NCBI GenBank assembly: GCA_004835665.1
Contig: RBKR01000003.1
Location: 806,001-870,000 of the forward strand
Direction of reading: 5' to 3'
DNA: 64,000 bases
Source: Phoma sp. XZ068
Lineage: Eukaryota; Ascomycota; Dothideomycetes; Pleosporales; Didymellaceae
Position numbers and translations under genes: made by a program. Of this stretch, positions 43,262 through 56,544 are shown piece by piece (positions within the stretch are counted from its first letter, which is position 1; each line of letters begins with the position of its first letter). The notes beneath the pieces are model-generated. The model did no database searches and was not told the origin of the DNA. It was given only the letters and a program-made list of their open reading frames with translations.

Positions 43262-44338
43262 AGCCACAATTGTCGACAGCCCACCCGGGCTTTCAATTGG
43301 CCTTCGTTCGCCGGAATATAGTAGTGGTAGACCAATGTTGTTAGCAAATGGCATACCAAAACTGCCAAAGACCTCTAAGCTATGTGAGTTGTCTTGTTTC
43401 CTTGCATGACTTGGCTCTTTGGCATACTACTCCTCGATGGGCTTTTTACTGAGGCTCAAAGTTCAAGCCCTACTCCGTCCGTACCGAGCCGCGATCATGC
43501 AGCGACTTCACATTGTTAATCTGCATGATTCTGCACAGATCACGCTGTTATGTCGCCAAGTCTCGAGACTGTGTACCAAAGCGGACAATGCCTCCTCCAG
43601 CAATCAACACATTATCTCCAACATTCCCTTTCAAGTAATATCCAACTACCGACGACTTGGGCCCTGCGTGCAACATATGATCTGTGCAGTCTGTACATGC
43701 GACTTGCAAGTTCCGCATTGTCTGGTACCAGATTGCGGCTGACCATTGCCTGGATTAGGCCTAGACGCTCACCGATCGGGACCACCAAAGTGGTGCTGAT
43801 GCATGTGGGCGGCGCGAACAGATCACCCGAACACCAAATAAGCACCCTAACATGAGCGCGGAAAGGGTGAATGGTAAAACTGGGTACATGTTGCGAAATG
43901 GCGGTGGCTGAACGGAGGAAGCCGCGCAATGTACGAGTGAAACTTGCCATCTTGGGCAATTGGCAAATGCGAGCTATGCTTCATAACTAGCCAGGTAGAT
44001 CTGTCAGCTTGTTTAGACTTGGGCAGAGCCTCACCTAAGGCACATCCATGTCTTGGTCTTGGTTCAGATGTATCGTCGACAGACTGGCAAAACACGTCCA
44101 AGTACACTACCGCATTTGGTTAGATCAATCTTGTTCCGAGTTCCAAGATTCTAGGTGTGTGGGGAAGCTGTTGACTCTCTTCTAACGACGCAGCTCAAGC
44201 CAAGCTTTCAAGCCGAACCCCGAGGCAGTGCTTCAAACCTCGTCAAGAGCAACATGAAGCTCAAATAAATATTGATCAATCACGGCTGAAAGCCTTCACT
44301 AATTGTGCACCTACTTCGCAACATTCAGTGCTTTAAAG
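43262..44338. other. Intergenic region upstream of the acyl-CoA dehydrogenase gene
   Basis: About 1.08 kb with frames of up to 115 codons on either strand that lack protein character. It probably contains the terminator of the unknown gene and the promoter of the dehydrogenase. Confidence 0.4.
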
Positions 44339-45785
44339 ATGACTACAGCATCACAGAGAATCCCGGCCGCCGTACGGCCTCTGGTTAGCGAGCGTGCAAA
44401 GAAAACCCTCGATATCGTAGGTAGCATCATGCTATAAAGAATGACGCGTATTGACAGCCATCTAGGTAGAGAAGTTTGTCAATGAAGAATGCATTCCCGC
44501 CGACGCAGTCTACAAAGCTCAGCTCGGGCAAGGCGCGGCCCGCTGGAGCTACCCGCCCATTATGGATGACCTGAAAGCGAAAGCGAAAGCTCTGGGCCTA
44601 TGGAACATGTTTCTTGCCAAGGGCCACTACAAAGAGGGCGCTGGCTTCACCAACCTTGAGTACGGCTTGATGTGCGAGCAGTTCGGTAGATGCGCCACTG
44701 CATCTGAGGCTACGAACAATGCCGCGCCAGATACAGGCAACATGGAGCTGCTCGCCAAATATGGCACTGAGGCACAAAAGCAGAGGTGGCTGGAGCCGCT
44801 GCTGAGAGGCGAGATCAGGAGCTGCTATGTTATGACCGAGCCAGACACTGCGAGTAGTGATGCCACCAATGTCCGGTTGAGCATCAAGCGCGATGGCGAC
44901 AGCTACGTGCTCAACGGCCAGAAGTGGTGGATCAGCGGCGCTGGCGACCCTCGATGCGCCGTTTATATCATCCTTGGCAAGACAGATCCTAATCATGTTG
45001 ACAAGTACAAGCAGCAGTCGATCATCATCGTACCTTCAAACACTCCTGGAATCGAGGTTAAGCGCATGCTATCCGTCTACGGCTATGACGAAGCACCTCA
45101 CGGACATGCTCATCTGATCTTCAAGAACGTTCGCGTCCCCGCAGACAACATCGTGCTCGGCGAGAGCAGAGGTTTTGAAGTCATGCAGGGCCGCATGGGA
45201 CCAGGGCGCATACACCACTGCATGCGCTCCATCGGCGCCGTACGTAACCCATCACATCATCCAATTTGTCACTAGACTGACCCAACCCAGGCCGAAGAAG
45301 CCCTCCGCTGGCTGCTCACCCGCGCCAACGCCGAGCACAAGAAACCCTTCGGCAAGCTGCTCTCCGAACAAGGCGTAATCCTACACTGGATAGCAAAAGC
45401 CCGCATCGACATCGACGCGGCGCGCCTAATTGTGCTCAACGCCGCCGCCGCCATCGACGCCGGGGATGCCAAATCCGCACTCGTCGAGATCGCGCAGGCG
45501 AAGATTCTTGTCCCAAATATGGCGCTCGAGGTCATTGATAGGGCAGTGCAGACGTACGGTGCGCAGGGAATATGCCAGGATACGCCGCTGGCAGCTATGT
45601 GGGCGCATGTCAGGACCGTGCGGATTGCTGATGGGCCGGATGAGGCGCATTTGGAGCAGTTGGGGAAGAAGGAGAATAGGAGGGCGGCCGAGGCGGCGGC
45701 GCAGATACAGCGGCAGATGGATTTGACGGAGGCGTTGTTTAAGAAGTGGAATGCGAAGGAGAGTGGCCCTTGTTCCAGGTTGTAG
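44339..45785 (+). CDS. Acyl-CoA dehydrogenase (ACAD10/11-like)
   Basis: An FAD enzyme that introduces the alpha-beta double bond into acyl-CoA in beta-oxidation. Three exons: 44339-44416, 44466-45239 and 45291-45785, giving 448 residues. The N-terminal helical domain has GLWNMFLAKGHY. The middle beta domain carries the FAD-binding segments CYVMTEPDTASSDATN and NGQKWWISGAGDPRC. The C-terminal helical domain has GRIHHCMRSIGAAEEALRW. The late motif YGAQGICQDTPLAAMW corresponds to the ACAD10/11 catalytic loop. No peroxisomal tripeptide ends the protein (last residues CSRL). The N-terminus has a modest positive charge, so location is uncertain. Confidence 0.93.
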
Positions 45786-46005
45786 GGATCCTGGCAGCGC
45801 CTGTCCTGACGATGCTTATTCGATTTAATTAATCACAAGCTCGCATCATTGCGTTCAATGAGCGCAATTTGACGGAGGGAGAAACGTAAGGAAGTTGCAC
45901 AAAAGTGGAAGTGAACAGACATTTGACTACGATTTTGCGCCAATCACTCTCAAGCACACCTTTCTAGACAGTGGGTATCGTAATCTAACCAACGGTCCTC
46001 CCATC

Positions 46006-49000
46006 CTACTCCAAGTAACAAGGAACTCCATACACTACCGCGGCCGCGCCATTCAGATACTTCAAGTAGCACGCCTGTCTCGCATCCCTAACAGCTTCAT
46101 CCAAACCCACACCTCTTCTACACTCGCCCTTCCTCTCGCCTTCAACTTGCTTGGCTTTCCCCTTCCCCTTCGCACCCTTTCTAGGCGTCTTTGCGGGCTT
46201 TGCGTCAACCTCCTCTTGCAGCTCAGGCCAAAGTCCCCAAAGCTCACCAGCCCGCACAGCGAATCGATCGCAATCCTTGTCTGTCACGTCCCACAGCATG
46301 CCCACGACTGCCGGCGCGCCAGCTGTAAGATAGCTCTGCAGCATTCCCGAGGGCTCGTAGATGCCGTTTTCTGTGAGGTGCACGGAGGAGCATCCAAATA
46401 GGAACGCTGTTGCGCAGCCGGGCTTCATGTTACCCTCCTCTTGTTTACCAGGGTACAGCTTGCGGACGGATTTTTGCCGGACGAACTGTGCGCCGCTCCC
46501 GTGTCCAAAGTACAGGAGTAGGTCTTGCGTGCCAAGGGCGGTTGAGAATTCGTCCTCCGTTGGGGGGCGGGAATGGATGTGTGTCCAGTCTCCTTGTAAC
46601 GAGTTAAGAACTGGTTGGAGCGTCTTTGAGGTGTTTGTTAGGTCGCCACCGGGGTTGAGGATGCTGGTGCCGCCGCTCGAGGCCGCGATATAATGTCCCG
46701 GCGCGTTTTCTTCTGTGACCGAAGGCCTAAGGGTGAGAAGCCGTTCGCGCAGCGCGGCGAGTGAGGGGAGACGCGAGACAGAAAGTTTTTCAAGGCAGGG
46801 AAGCGACTCCCATGGGAAGCCGTGAAGATTGTTGTCTAGCATGAGGATGGTGTGTGGCGTGAAGGCTGGAGTGCTGCGAGTGGCGCTATAGTAGGCTTTC
46901 AGTGCATCTTGAGTTTCAATGACCATAGCGTCGAAGTCAATCTCGTCGTAGGCGTTAGCTTCTCCATTGAACTGGAGTATGTCGACAATGAAGTAGATCA
47001 AGTCCGTGAGTTCCTCGTCGAGATCCAAGTCTTCGTTTGCCATATCACCCAGTCCGATGAATAGCTCCAGAACCCGTGCATCAAGAACAGCCCGCTTTGG
47101 CTGCGACTTCTTGCTGCGAGAGGGTAGGTGCCGGTTCAGTACATCTTCAAACGCCTTTCGGAACTTGGCAAGGAGAGTTGGCTGTCGGACATGCTGAGAG
47201 AAGATGCCTTTGAACCCACCAAGCCAGATGTTTTCCATGTTAACAAGCAGCTCGTGAAGGCGTGTATCAAGAGCTTCACGTTCGTCCCACCATTGTTGCC
47301 GTGCTTCTCTCGACGTCATATCCTTTGCACCGCGAGTACTGAAATCACTCAACTCAATGATTTCGTCAAAGTCTCGCTTGCCATCCTCAAATGTGAACTC
47401 ATCCTCATCCAAATCGCGTGAAGCATGCCGCGCTAGAGGTAGTCGAAGCACGAAAGGGGCTACTCCAGCTTCGAAGCGTGTAACATACAGCTCATCTCGA
47501 GTCTCGTTCAGGCCGAGTGATACAGCAGTCCAGGACTCTGGAATGATGTCAATGTATTCTTGTTGGAAGTTCGAAGCCGATGTGAGGTTAAAAGCAGAAG
47601 CTTCGAGTAGCGGCCAACTTAGGCACTCGTCGCGCGACATTTGTTCTTTCTCAGACTCCACAAACTCTTGTGCAAGTCTCATAGCATTGCACTTGGGAAT
47701 TTCTGCTTATGGTTAGTTGATACTTCGTATCTCTAAATGATTGTGAGACTTACCACTCGTGTACGCAGCGTACAAGGGATGCACTGAGCCACGTGCTTCA
47801 GACACAGCTGAGAGCAAAACTGTGATGTGGCCAAGTGCATTCGAGACCTGCTGAAACAAGTGGTTTGAGCCGTGCGTAGCGGACAAAGCATGTGCTTCGA
47901 GTAGATGTTCTCTTGCTTGACGCAGAGTGTCGGTGAAATCGACTTTCGCGACTGTTGTTACCTTTTTGGTGCGACCTCCCTTAGCCCTAGCAGAAGGCAT
48001 AGGCGCAGTCTTCTTAGCAGGCTGTCCTTCGGACATCCTTCTGTCCTTAGTACCAATAGCAGGAAATGCTATAGTTGACTCAGGAAGTGTGTTGAACGCA
48101 AAATCTGCGGCAATCTGCTGAGCGCTTTCTGCAAGCATCAGCTTGAACTTCGCCCAGGTGTGTTGAACATTTCGATCAGCGCCCACTTGAAGCTCGTGTA
48201 CTTTTTCGATCAAGGCAGTTGCTGCTTTCAGATTTTCCTGCAGTATATTTGCTAGTGCACCTCGATGAAGCACTTCAGCTTGGAGAACGCGCAAGGTCGT
48301 GCACTGATCTGTAGTGCTCACAGTTTCAGAGCTCGGAGCAGCGATCATACTTTTCGGTCGACCTTTTGTGGCAGGCTTTGTAGTGCTTGTTACGCTTGCA
48401 GCACTTGCGGTGCCGGCTCGCGAGCGAATGCCTGTAGCAGATCTCGCACCCGCACGCGACGTTGGTCTTGAAGCGGGCTTCACTGCCGGCTTCTGCGTTC
48501 TGTTGGTTGCTGGTGCTCGAGCAGCCTTGGCCTTGGAGTTGTCAATGCTCATACCCGCTATTTGCGAAGCGAGTGCATCGAGATCCGGATGGATAGCACC
48601 CAGAGATTTAATGTAGGCTGGGCTCGTGAGATCGTTCAGAAGCTGCTCCAATACACCATATGACGCAATCTCTTCGTCGAAATTGCCGGTACAGTGATGT
48701 ACCCTAGCAGTAGCTGAGTGGTATGCTGCGACGGATAGGCACTTGCGATCTGAAGGTTGTTCAAGAGCTTTGAGGAGTGGTACAGCTTTGTCCGGCCGGC
48801 CACTTTGTGCCCAGCATGCAGCTTGCCAGCTCGCATTGTCCGTCATCAGAGATGGCGAGCGTGTGGCCAAGGCAACCTTTTCTGCTTGTTCAGCAACATA
48901 GATTGCCTCTTGCAACAGACCCTGGTTTGCGAAGACTTGTGAATGCTGCATCAGTCCACGGTACAGTGAAGGGACCATGAACCAGAAGTCTGCGCCTCCT

Positions 49001-52000
49001 AGGGCATCATGAGTGTTCGAGGACACTATGAGCACTCCCTTGTCGTCACGCATGGATGCAAGCGGATCGAAGCCCAACTTACTAGAGCCATCTCCTGACG
49101 ATGCTTCATTCTCAGCAGACGCTGCCCTCTGTGCGTTGATTTTCGACTCAAGTGCAGCCCACATTCGCCGGTTGAGAGTGACACATTGCTTGGCATATCG
49201 TGCAGCCTCTTTGTGAGACCCTTTCGTTGCAGCAAGTAGGGAGTAGACATAGCAGGCGTTCGCCAAGATGCTATTGTACCGCAAGCGCTGGGAAATTGTG
49301 GCAGACGACTTCGACAAGTCCATGAACAAAATGTCGTCGCGCGCAATGGCCTCGGCAGTAGACAAGATGGATGCACTATCAAAGTAAGTAAGGCTACACG
49401 ATGTTGCACAATCAGGATTCCATACCACTTGTCAGTGTTGCCGATGCGGAATAGGTACTCTGCATATGCCGTGTGCCATTTCAGTTGAGATTCTGTTGAC
49501 ACGATTTGGCGGTTGATAAGTATCTCGGCCTTTGCCAGTGATAGTCCAGCTTTGCCAGTGTAACCAAGTCGCAGGAATTGTAAGGCGAGAGCTGAAAGAC
49601 TACAGATAAGATCTGAAGCATCCGTGTTACTTTGCAACTCAAATATCGTAACTAAGAGCTGCAAGACTGGCAATGCAAGGTACTCTTCGCCTTTGGCATT
49701 AAGGCAATCGATGCACGCTCGAATATCCTGGACCCAGCTGTCGACATCACCAACGCATTCGGCCAAGGCATTCCAACTGGATGCGGATTTGGCAAGAAAT
49801 TCCCAAGTTGCGAAACATTGTCGCAGGGCCTCGGTGGGTGGAGTGGTCTGCTGCATCGCCAACTTGAAGCCGCAGAGAGCGCTCAGGTGTTGTTTGAACT
49901 TGGACAAGCCTTCGTCCTCTGAGAATTCTACCGTAGAGATACTGTCTGGCGATATATCGGACGGTAACAGATCGTGCGGCACGATGTGGGGATGATCCTG
50001 CGAAAGTTGCAGGAGCAGGAGAGTAACCCTCAGGCGCCGTAAAGGGTAGCGTTCAGGGGCATAGCTCTCGAAAAGTTGGCTCGCAAGTGATTTAATGGAC
50101 TGGTTAAGATTTGAGTCCCACTGGCGATTTTTGGAAAGTGTCTTCGAGAAAAGTACCAGTTGCCACTCCAAGATTGCTCCTCGAACGTCCGGCTGCAGGT
50201 AGGTGTCATCGTGATATGCGAGTTCGCTGGCACGCTTAACGCCATGAGCAAGGTACGAGCGATGAAGAGCTTTTAGCAGTCTGCCGAGGGTGCTGAAGGT
50301 GCCATCTCCTTCGAACAAAATCTGAAGTGAGTGCTGTGCAAAGTTTTCCGCAAGCGCTTGATCATTCGAGTAGATATGGTATCCAATGCATTGCCCAAAA
50401 GCCTTGCGTGACTCGCTGGTTTTCTGGAAGCTATCCAACGCTTCGCCCAGTCGTTCGAGCTTCATGGCAAGATGGCCTTGTTCTTGCTGGGTTTCTGAAC
50501 CTTCCGAGACAAGATCAATTGAACGTCGCATAGCAACCAAGAGGAGCTCTGGGTCAATAGCAGCAGCCTTCCGCAGTTGCAGGTAGGTGTTCCAATAGGC
50601 GTTAGATAATTTAACGAGGCACGATGAGACGACATCTCCAGCCTGTGGGTCGGTCACTACTTCGCTTTCGAATTCCTCGCCAATTCTTCGAAGTATGTAA
50701 CAGCAATCCTGAAGAATGATGTCCAGCTCGGACCAGAGGTCGGGGCTGTTGGTCGATCGCTTGCAACATGTTATGACTGATTCAACGATACTTTTTGTAC
50801 ATTTCCAGGCCATGTTGATCCGATCTTCGTGCCGCTGCTGGGGATTCGAATCTGGATCAGCCATACTTCTGCGCCCAATGAACCTCGCTGAGAAGTGTAC
50901 GCTTGCAGCAATCATCGAGATGGCACGAGCTTGGGCAGAGAGGTCTTCTGAACTGAGTGCTCGGGCAGATAAACCTGCAGCGAGCGACCTCGTTGCGGCA
51001 CGTCTCAGCGCATTAGCCTCCATGAACAAGGAGTCGAGGTCGGTAGAGGATCCGCCTAGGCTTCCTTGCAGCGCCTTCAAGGCAGTACTGATGGCTTCCT
51101 CGAGCCCGGGCTTGTCCTCTCCTTTGTTTGCAGCCTCCAGGGAGACTGTTGCTATGCGGACAAGCCTACATGCTTGTTTTGCTGCTGAGCTCGAAGATAA
51201 AGCACCTGCTTCAGGAGCACTCAGCCAGCGCAAAGCCTCGTCAGATAGACCAGCAGCTTGTGCCAGGTTACATAACGTCTTGGTGATGACTGCTGAGGAG
51301 CCAGAAGCGCCGGGTGTCGGAAGCTGCTGGCCTAGAAGCTCTGTGCTGAGTGATTTGGAAAGGTCGTATTTTTCTGTGAATGACAGCTTCGACCGCCTAG
51401 CGTAAGTGACTAGGCATTTTGCAAAGGGCTCCACGAGCTCGTGTTCTTCATTGCTCTTGTGCTTCACCAAGTCCCACCATCTCCTCCGTACCCTGAAAGC
51501 GAGGTGTTGTAGACGCAAGACCGTCTCGGGCGACGGTTGGAGTTGGGCTTTATCGTCCAAGGCCGAGATGCTCGGACACAATGAGAGGATAGTTTGGGCG
51601 AGAGACTCGAGTTGTCGCGCCGCTTTCGATGCACCAGTTGCCGTGCTTGCAAGCTGTTGGAGGAGGTTCGCAGGCGAGGATGCGTTGGATAGCTGCAAAT
51701 GCTCCCAAGAGGCTTCGATAATGGGTGCTTTTTTCACCCTCGCAATGATTCGCAGAGTGTAAGTTTGAAGGTTCGCGGCGATAGGTAGCGCTGGGCTCGT
51801 CGGTTCGATGGGGCCAAAATGTAGGAGCGATGCAAGACTCTCCTTCTCTGCAGCCACGTCTTGCTGCGCGCCCGGCTTCTTGACAGGTGCACTTGTTTCT
51901 TTAACCTCCGCATGTCCTAGAAAGCTTTCGAGTCTCCTCTTCAGGAGCCTGATCTCCTTCACCGCCAAGCTATCCAACCCAAGCGCCACGAGTTTTCCAA

Positions 52001-52643
52001 CAAGTGCCAGGACACCATTCTCTAGTTGCAACTCTGGTCCTTCTTTGCCCACTACTTTCTTCGCCTCTGCTGTTCCTAAGTATGCAAAGGCCGCCCGGGC
52101 ACACTCTGCTGTGGCTACCAAGCCGGCGTCGGGCGCTGTCACTGAGGATGTTGAGGACGAGGGTCGTGACGACGCTGGAGTTCTCCGTGTTGCGTTGGTG
52201 GCCTGCAAAACGGAGCGTTCTTGCAGGGCTTTCTGGGCAGCGGTGGGCGGTCGTGCAGCTTTGCGCGTTGTGCTGTCACTGGCGGCGGGTTTGGTGGATC
52301 GCGGGGTCGGTGTAGACGTCTGACTCTTCAGCGCATCGGCGAGCGTCTTGAGCGATAGATTGGCGACCTCTGTTGCCAGTATGTATTTCTCCTTCGGTGC
52401 AAGTACGGTGGGCTCTGGCTTGGGCGCATCCTTGCTTGCGGCAGCCTTCGCGGCGTCTGCCTTCCTCCTCAGTGCTCCCGGAACCTTCACCCCCACATTC
52501 TCCTTCTGTACCGGCTCATCGTTCCTGCGACTCAGAAGGTCCCGCAGTGTGGTGACTGTTGTGTCTGTACAAGACGTCGTTGCTCGTAGGTCGGCCTTGA
52601 TGGTTTCGATGCGTGTGCGCGTTGATTCTGTTTTGGTGGCCAT
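46006..52643 (-). CDS. ESP1: Separase (caspase-like cysteine protease of anaphase)
   Basis: Cleaves the cohesin kleisin at anaphase onset after APC/C removes securin; the Aspergillus counterpart is BimB. Three exons, 52643-49426, 49375-47754 and 47702-46006, give 2,178 residues. All joins keep frame. The long N-terminal part is alpha-helical repeat (TPR-like) with low-complexity Ser/Ala/Thr-rich stretches. The C-terminal C50 peptidase carries the catalytic dyad. His is in YFGHGSG (about H2014) and Cys in FLFGCSS (about C2051), followed by the conserved PAVVGMLWDVTDKD. Length and order match fungal separases. Basic disordered patches (around KPAVKPASRPTSRAGARS) lie before the middle of exon 2. 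Its start is divergent to the dehydratase gene. Confidence 0.96.
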
Positions 52644-53017
52644 TAGTCGTCGAGCTCAGGAGCTCTATTAACGTAAGCAGCGCTGCCTGCGCGCTTTGTA
52701 GTCTATACAAAAAGACAAAAAGATATGAGCGCAAGAAGGCGTAAAGTTGCACAAACTAGACACACATGGGATGCGAGCCGGGACAACGCGCCAAACAAAT
52801 CGATAAGCGTGCACACACATTACTGTATTAGGTCTAGTTTGTTTCTTGAGGGGCAGGGTCCACGCTGCACGCTGCTCCGAGGCCGTGTTCCATCACTACC
52901 CCACATCTCAGCACGCGATCTGCTGGCGTTTAGGCGGATTGTGGTCCTGTCCAGTCACGATGGATGTGTTAGTGATTGAGAGACTCCTTCCTCCATGAAC
53001 GTTGACTGCCTTGTAAA
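52644..53017. promoter_or_regulatory. Divergent promoter, separase / IlvD-Edd dehydratase
   Basis: 374 bp between two start codons on opposite strands. No coding frame of interest is seen. Confidence 0.4.
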
Positions 53018-54993
53018 ATGTCAGAGAACAACGCCGATTATGACCTGTCCCAACCAATTACGTCAACCTCAGGTTTAAGACAAGGCCTTGCAGGATATGG
53101 CGACCCTCACTTTTCTCTTTTCCTGAGGAAAGTTTTTATCAAAGCCCTTGGATATGGCGAGGATGCCCTATCTCGACCCATCATTGGGATAATCAATACA
53201 TATTCTGGATTCAATCCTTGTATGTCCACAGCTACTACTTTCCACGCCACCAAGATTTGACTTCGTTTACAGGTCATGGCAACACTCCACAGCTCATCGA
53301 GGCTGCCAAGAGGGGCGTGCAGCTGGCAGGAGGACTGGCAATTGACTTCCCAACTATCAGTATTGCAGAATCCTTTTCGGCACCCACCAGCATGTTCCTG
53401 CGCAACTTGATGAGCATGGATACCGAGGAGATGATTCGCGCACAGCCTGTGGACGCCTGTATCATGATAGGCGGTGAGATGAAGAGATCGTGAGCTTTAA
53501 TGGAAGACGAGGTTAACATTCATTCCAGGATGTGACAAGACTGTTCCAGCGCAGATCATGGGTGGCATATCCGCAAATAAGCCAGTTTTACCCTTGATCA
53601 CCGGGCCAATGTCGACTGGCAGCTATCAGGGTAAACGCATAGGTGCTTGCACAGATTGTCGCAACAACTGGGCATCCTTTCGAGCAGGCCAAATCGAAAT
53701 CGAAGAAATCGCTGACATAAACGAAGAGTTGGCGCCGACTGTGAGTCCCATGCATTTAACCCTATCTTGACAGCAGTTTATGTTCAATAGGTTGGAACCT
53801 GCGGCGTCATGGGAACTGCCAGTACTATGGCGTGTCTGACTGCAGCCCTCGGTCTGATGCCACTGAAAGGAGCAAGTGCGCCAGCAGTTTCCGCTGCTCG
53901 TCTACGCATAGCAGAGGAGACGGGTCGCAATGCGGTAGCGGTAGCGGCAGCCAAACGGACACCTCAAGTCATCTTGTCCCGGGAGTCATTTCTGAACGCG
54001 CTCATTGTGCTCCAAGCAATCGGCGGCAGCACGAACGGTATTGTTCATCTGCTCGCTATTGTGAACAGGCACCCTGAGCTCGAAGGAACATTGACACTGA
54101 AAGACATTGATGAGGTGGGTAGAACGACACCACTCATTGTAGATCTCAAACCGAGTGGAGACAACTACATGACCGATTTTCACAATGCGGGTGGCATGCT
54201 CGCCTTACTGCACACCCTGCGTCCACTTCTCCATCTCTCAGCATTGACGATCAGCGGTCAGACACTCGGCGAAGTTCTCGATGCAATTCCTTTCAAGACT
54301 TTCCCCTACTCGACCTCCATTATCCGGCCTCTCTCGAACCCTCTCTCCTCGTCGTCAAGTCTTGTCGTCCTCTATGGTAATCTCGCGCCTCAGGGCAGCG
54401 TAATGAAAGCCTCAGCCTCCAAGAATCGCTCACTCTTGTCGCACTCCGGTCCAGCCGTCGTCTTCAGAAACGCAGCAGACCTCGCTCAACGAATTGACTC
54501 ACCAGACCTCAACGTTTCGCCCTCTTCGGTGCTGGTATTACAGAACATTGGTCCGCTTGGATACCCAGGCATGCCTGAGGCCGGTCTTATCCCGATCCCA
54601 CGGAAACTCAGTCGCGAGGGTGTAGTCGATATGATGCGAATCAGTGATGGAAGGATGAGTGGCACGGCAGGTGGGACAATAGTTCTACACGTTTCACCTG
54701 AGTCTGCGTTGCCAGAGAGTGTGTTGGGGATTGTGCAGGATGGGGATTCAATTACATGCGATGTGGAGAAGCGGATCTTGAGGCTCGATGTTGAACAAGA
54801 TGAGATTGATAGAAGGCTGCGCGAGAGAAGTGATGCACTACTCGGGAAACAGGGTGTGCCGCAACCTTCGGTGTTGTCAGAACGTGCGACTAAGAGGGGC
54901 TATCGTGGCCTGTACGAAAGGACGGTCAATCAGGCCCATGAGGGTGCTGATTTCGATTTCTTGACTGCAAGTGGACCTAAGCCTCCAACTTAA
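53018..54993 (+). CDS. IlvD/Edd family dehydratase, likely acting on a sugar acid
   Basis: An iron-sulfur dehydratase that removes water from 2,3-dihydroxy acids. Four exons: 53018-53219, 53273-53473, 53529-53740 and 53791-54993, giving 605 residues. The three cluster-binding cysteines are C68 (FNPCHGN, split by intron 1), C136 (GCDKT, just after intron 2) and C209 (GTCGVMGTASTM). The active-site serine motif is RISDGRMSGTAGG. The ending GADFDFL is typical of L-arabonate/D-xylonate-type members rather than the branched-chain enzyme Ilv3. I see no mitochondrial presequence, which also argues against Ilv3. A sugar-acid substrate is therefore favoured, not proved. Confidence 0.88.
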
Positions 54994-55220
54994 TACATCT
55001 CATCTGGCTTATATTTCAGTCTTGGTGGATTCGGCATGTATGTGTTTCGTCGGGTGGGGCCTTCTCCAATCAGAAGCAGCAATCCTCCGTCACAACCGGC
55101 GCGAGCTTACGACCCAGTGGACCTAGGTAAGCATTAAAGTGCTCAGCAACCACCACATTCTGCCATTCTCCATCAACATCGTTCAGAGCAATCTTGGTGC
55201 GATCAATTACTGTTCTCACA

Positions 55221-56491
55221 ATGCCTAGCTTGGGCTCAATCGTGCGTAGCTATCACATGTAACGGTTCGAGTATACTGATCTCAAGATAGGTGCCAGTGC
55301 TCCTCCTTGCCTTGATTTCACCATGGCTGTATGACCGCTATGTTGCGTTCTCTCCGATGATAGCAAACCGCCCAGGAAGCTTTAAGAACCTTCGGACTTT
55401 CACAAACCGTGAGGTCAAGTACCAAGATCAGCTACGAAACTGCGAAGATGTTGTTATGGAAAAGAGCTTGGGTGTTGCATTCCTGAGCTGTGATCCCGGA
55501 CGAGATCGATGGAACGATGTAATGGTGCGTTCTGCCCGCTCCTGTAATCATCCATTAATCGGGTGTACACGTGTGCTGATAGTCTCAGGGGATATTCCTG
55601 CCCAAAAAGCTGGGTGACAATGCCGGAATCTATGTTTACGACTACGCAACTCCTGGACTCGATGACACAGACCGTCTCAAGCAGCTTCCTGTCGACGAAC
55701 CAGACCTCCACCCCCTAGGCCTCGCTTTTGACGCGCCAACATCCACACTCTACGTCATCAATCACTCGCAGCAGGGCGGCTCACCTATTCTCATCCTGCA
55801 TGTTGATGTCCCCACACTCACCACCACGCTAGTTGCGCGCTTCAGACACCCGCTTTTGCATGCGCCAAATGCGATCCATGTCCTCGGGGCTAACAAACTA
55901 TACGTGACGAACGACCACTACATCCGCGCAGCCCGAAACCCGCTGTTGAGCCAAATTGAAACCTTCTCCGGCGTCCCCGGCGGAAGCGTGGTGTACGTGG
56001 ACACGCGCTTCCCTAAGATGGGGAAGATAGTTGCGAGAGTACCGTTTGCGAATGGAGTCGTTCTCTTGAACGAGACGACGCTCGCTGTGGCGTCGAGCTC
56101 GAAGGCTGGAGTCTACTTGTATGCGATAGACGACGATAACAATCTGCAACTGAAGACTATTGTACGCACACCCTCGTCCGTGGACAATCTCTCCGTCGAC
56201 GGGGACGGGAACGTGCTGATGGCTGGCCATCCTTTTGCACCAGCGCTTCTGAAAGTAGCAAAGGGCCGGGGGGAGTGTGATCCGCGAGGCAGCGAGGAAG
56301 AGCGGGCTGCATGTGAGTGTACGGCCCCGAGTTGGGCTGCTGAGTGGAGCGAGGAGGAAGGGCTGAGGGAGCTGTACAAGGACGACGGGAAGGAGTACTG
56401 CAGCAGTAGCACGCTTGTGCGAGATAATGGTAGGGGAGTCGGGATCATCTGCGGTTTGTACGAGAGTGGGATCTTGGTCTTTAAGACATGA
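55221..56491 (+). CDS. Paraoxonase/arylesterase-like beta-propeller lactonase
   Basis: A calcium-dependent six-bladed propeller hydrolase of the PON family; members open lactones and hydrolyse aryl esters. Three exons: 55221-55241, 55291-55524 and 55589-56491, giving 385 residues. An N-terminal hydrophobic segment (VPVLLLALISPWLYDRYVAF) is a signal anchor like that of mammalian PON. Propeller motifs include HPLGLAFD, STLYVINHS and PNAIHVLG. The KLYVTNDHY segment carries the Asn-Asp-His group that lines the calcium site. Further repeats follow, and a Cys-containing loop lies near the end. Exon 1 is only seven codons. It lies 227 bp after the dehydratase on the same strand, so a lactone-then-acid route is conceivable. 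Confidence 0.85.
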
Positions 56492-56544
56492 GCAAAAGAG
56501 ATGTATGTATCAGTAAAGGAGGTAGCTTATTATATTTACATAGC

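Noticed and set aside
43419..44107. Frames of 86-115 codons before the acyl-CoA dehydrogenase
   Set aside because: They lack protein character and overlap one another on both strands.
50716..52323. Several 100-230 codon plus-strand frames inside the separase gene
   Set aside because: They are shadows of a long, biased coding exon and have no domain character or splice continuity.
53018..54993. Calling the dehydratase Ilv3 of branched-chain amino-acid synthesis
   Set aside because: No mitochondrial presequence is seen, and the motifs FNPCHGN and GADFDFL fit the sugar-acid branch better.
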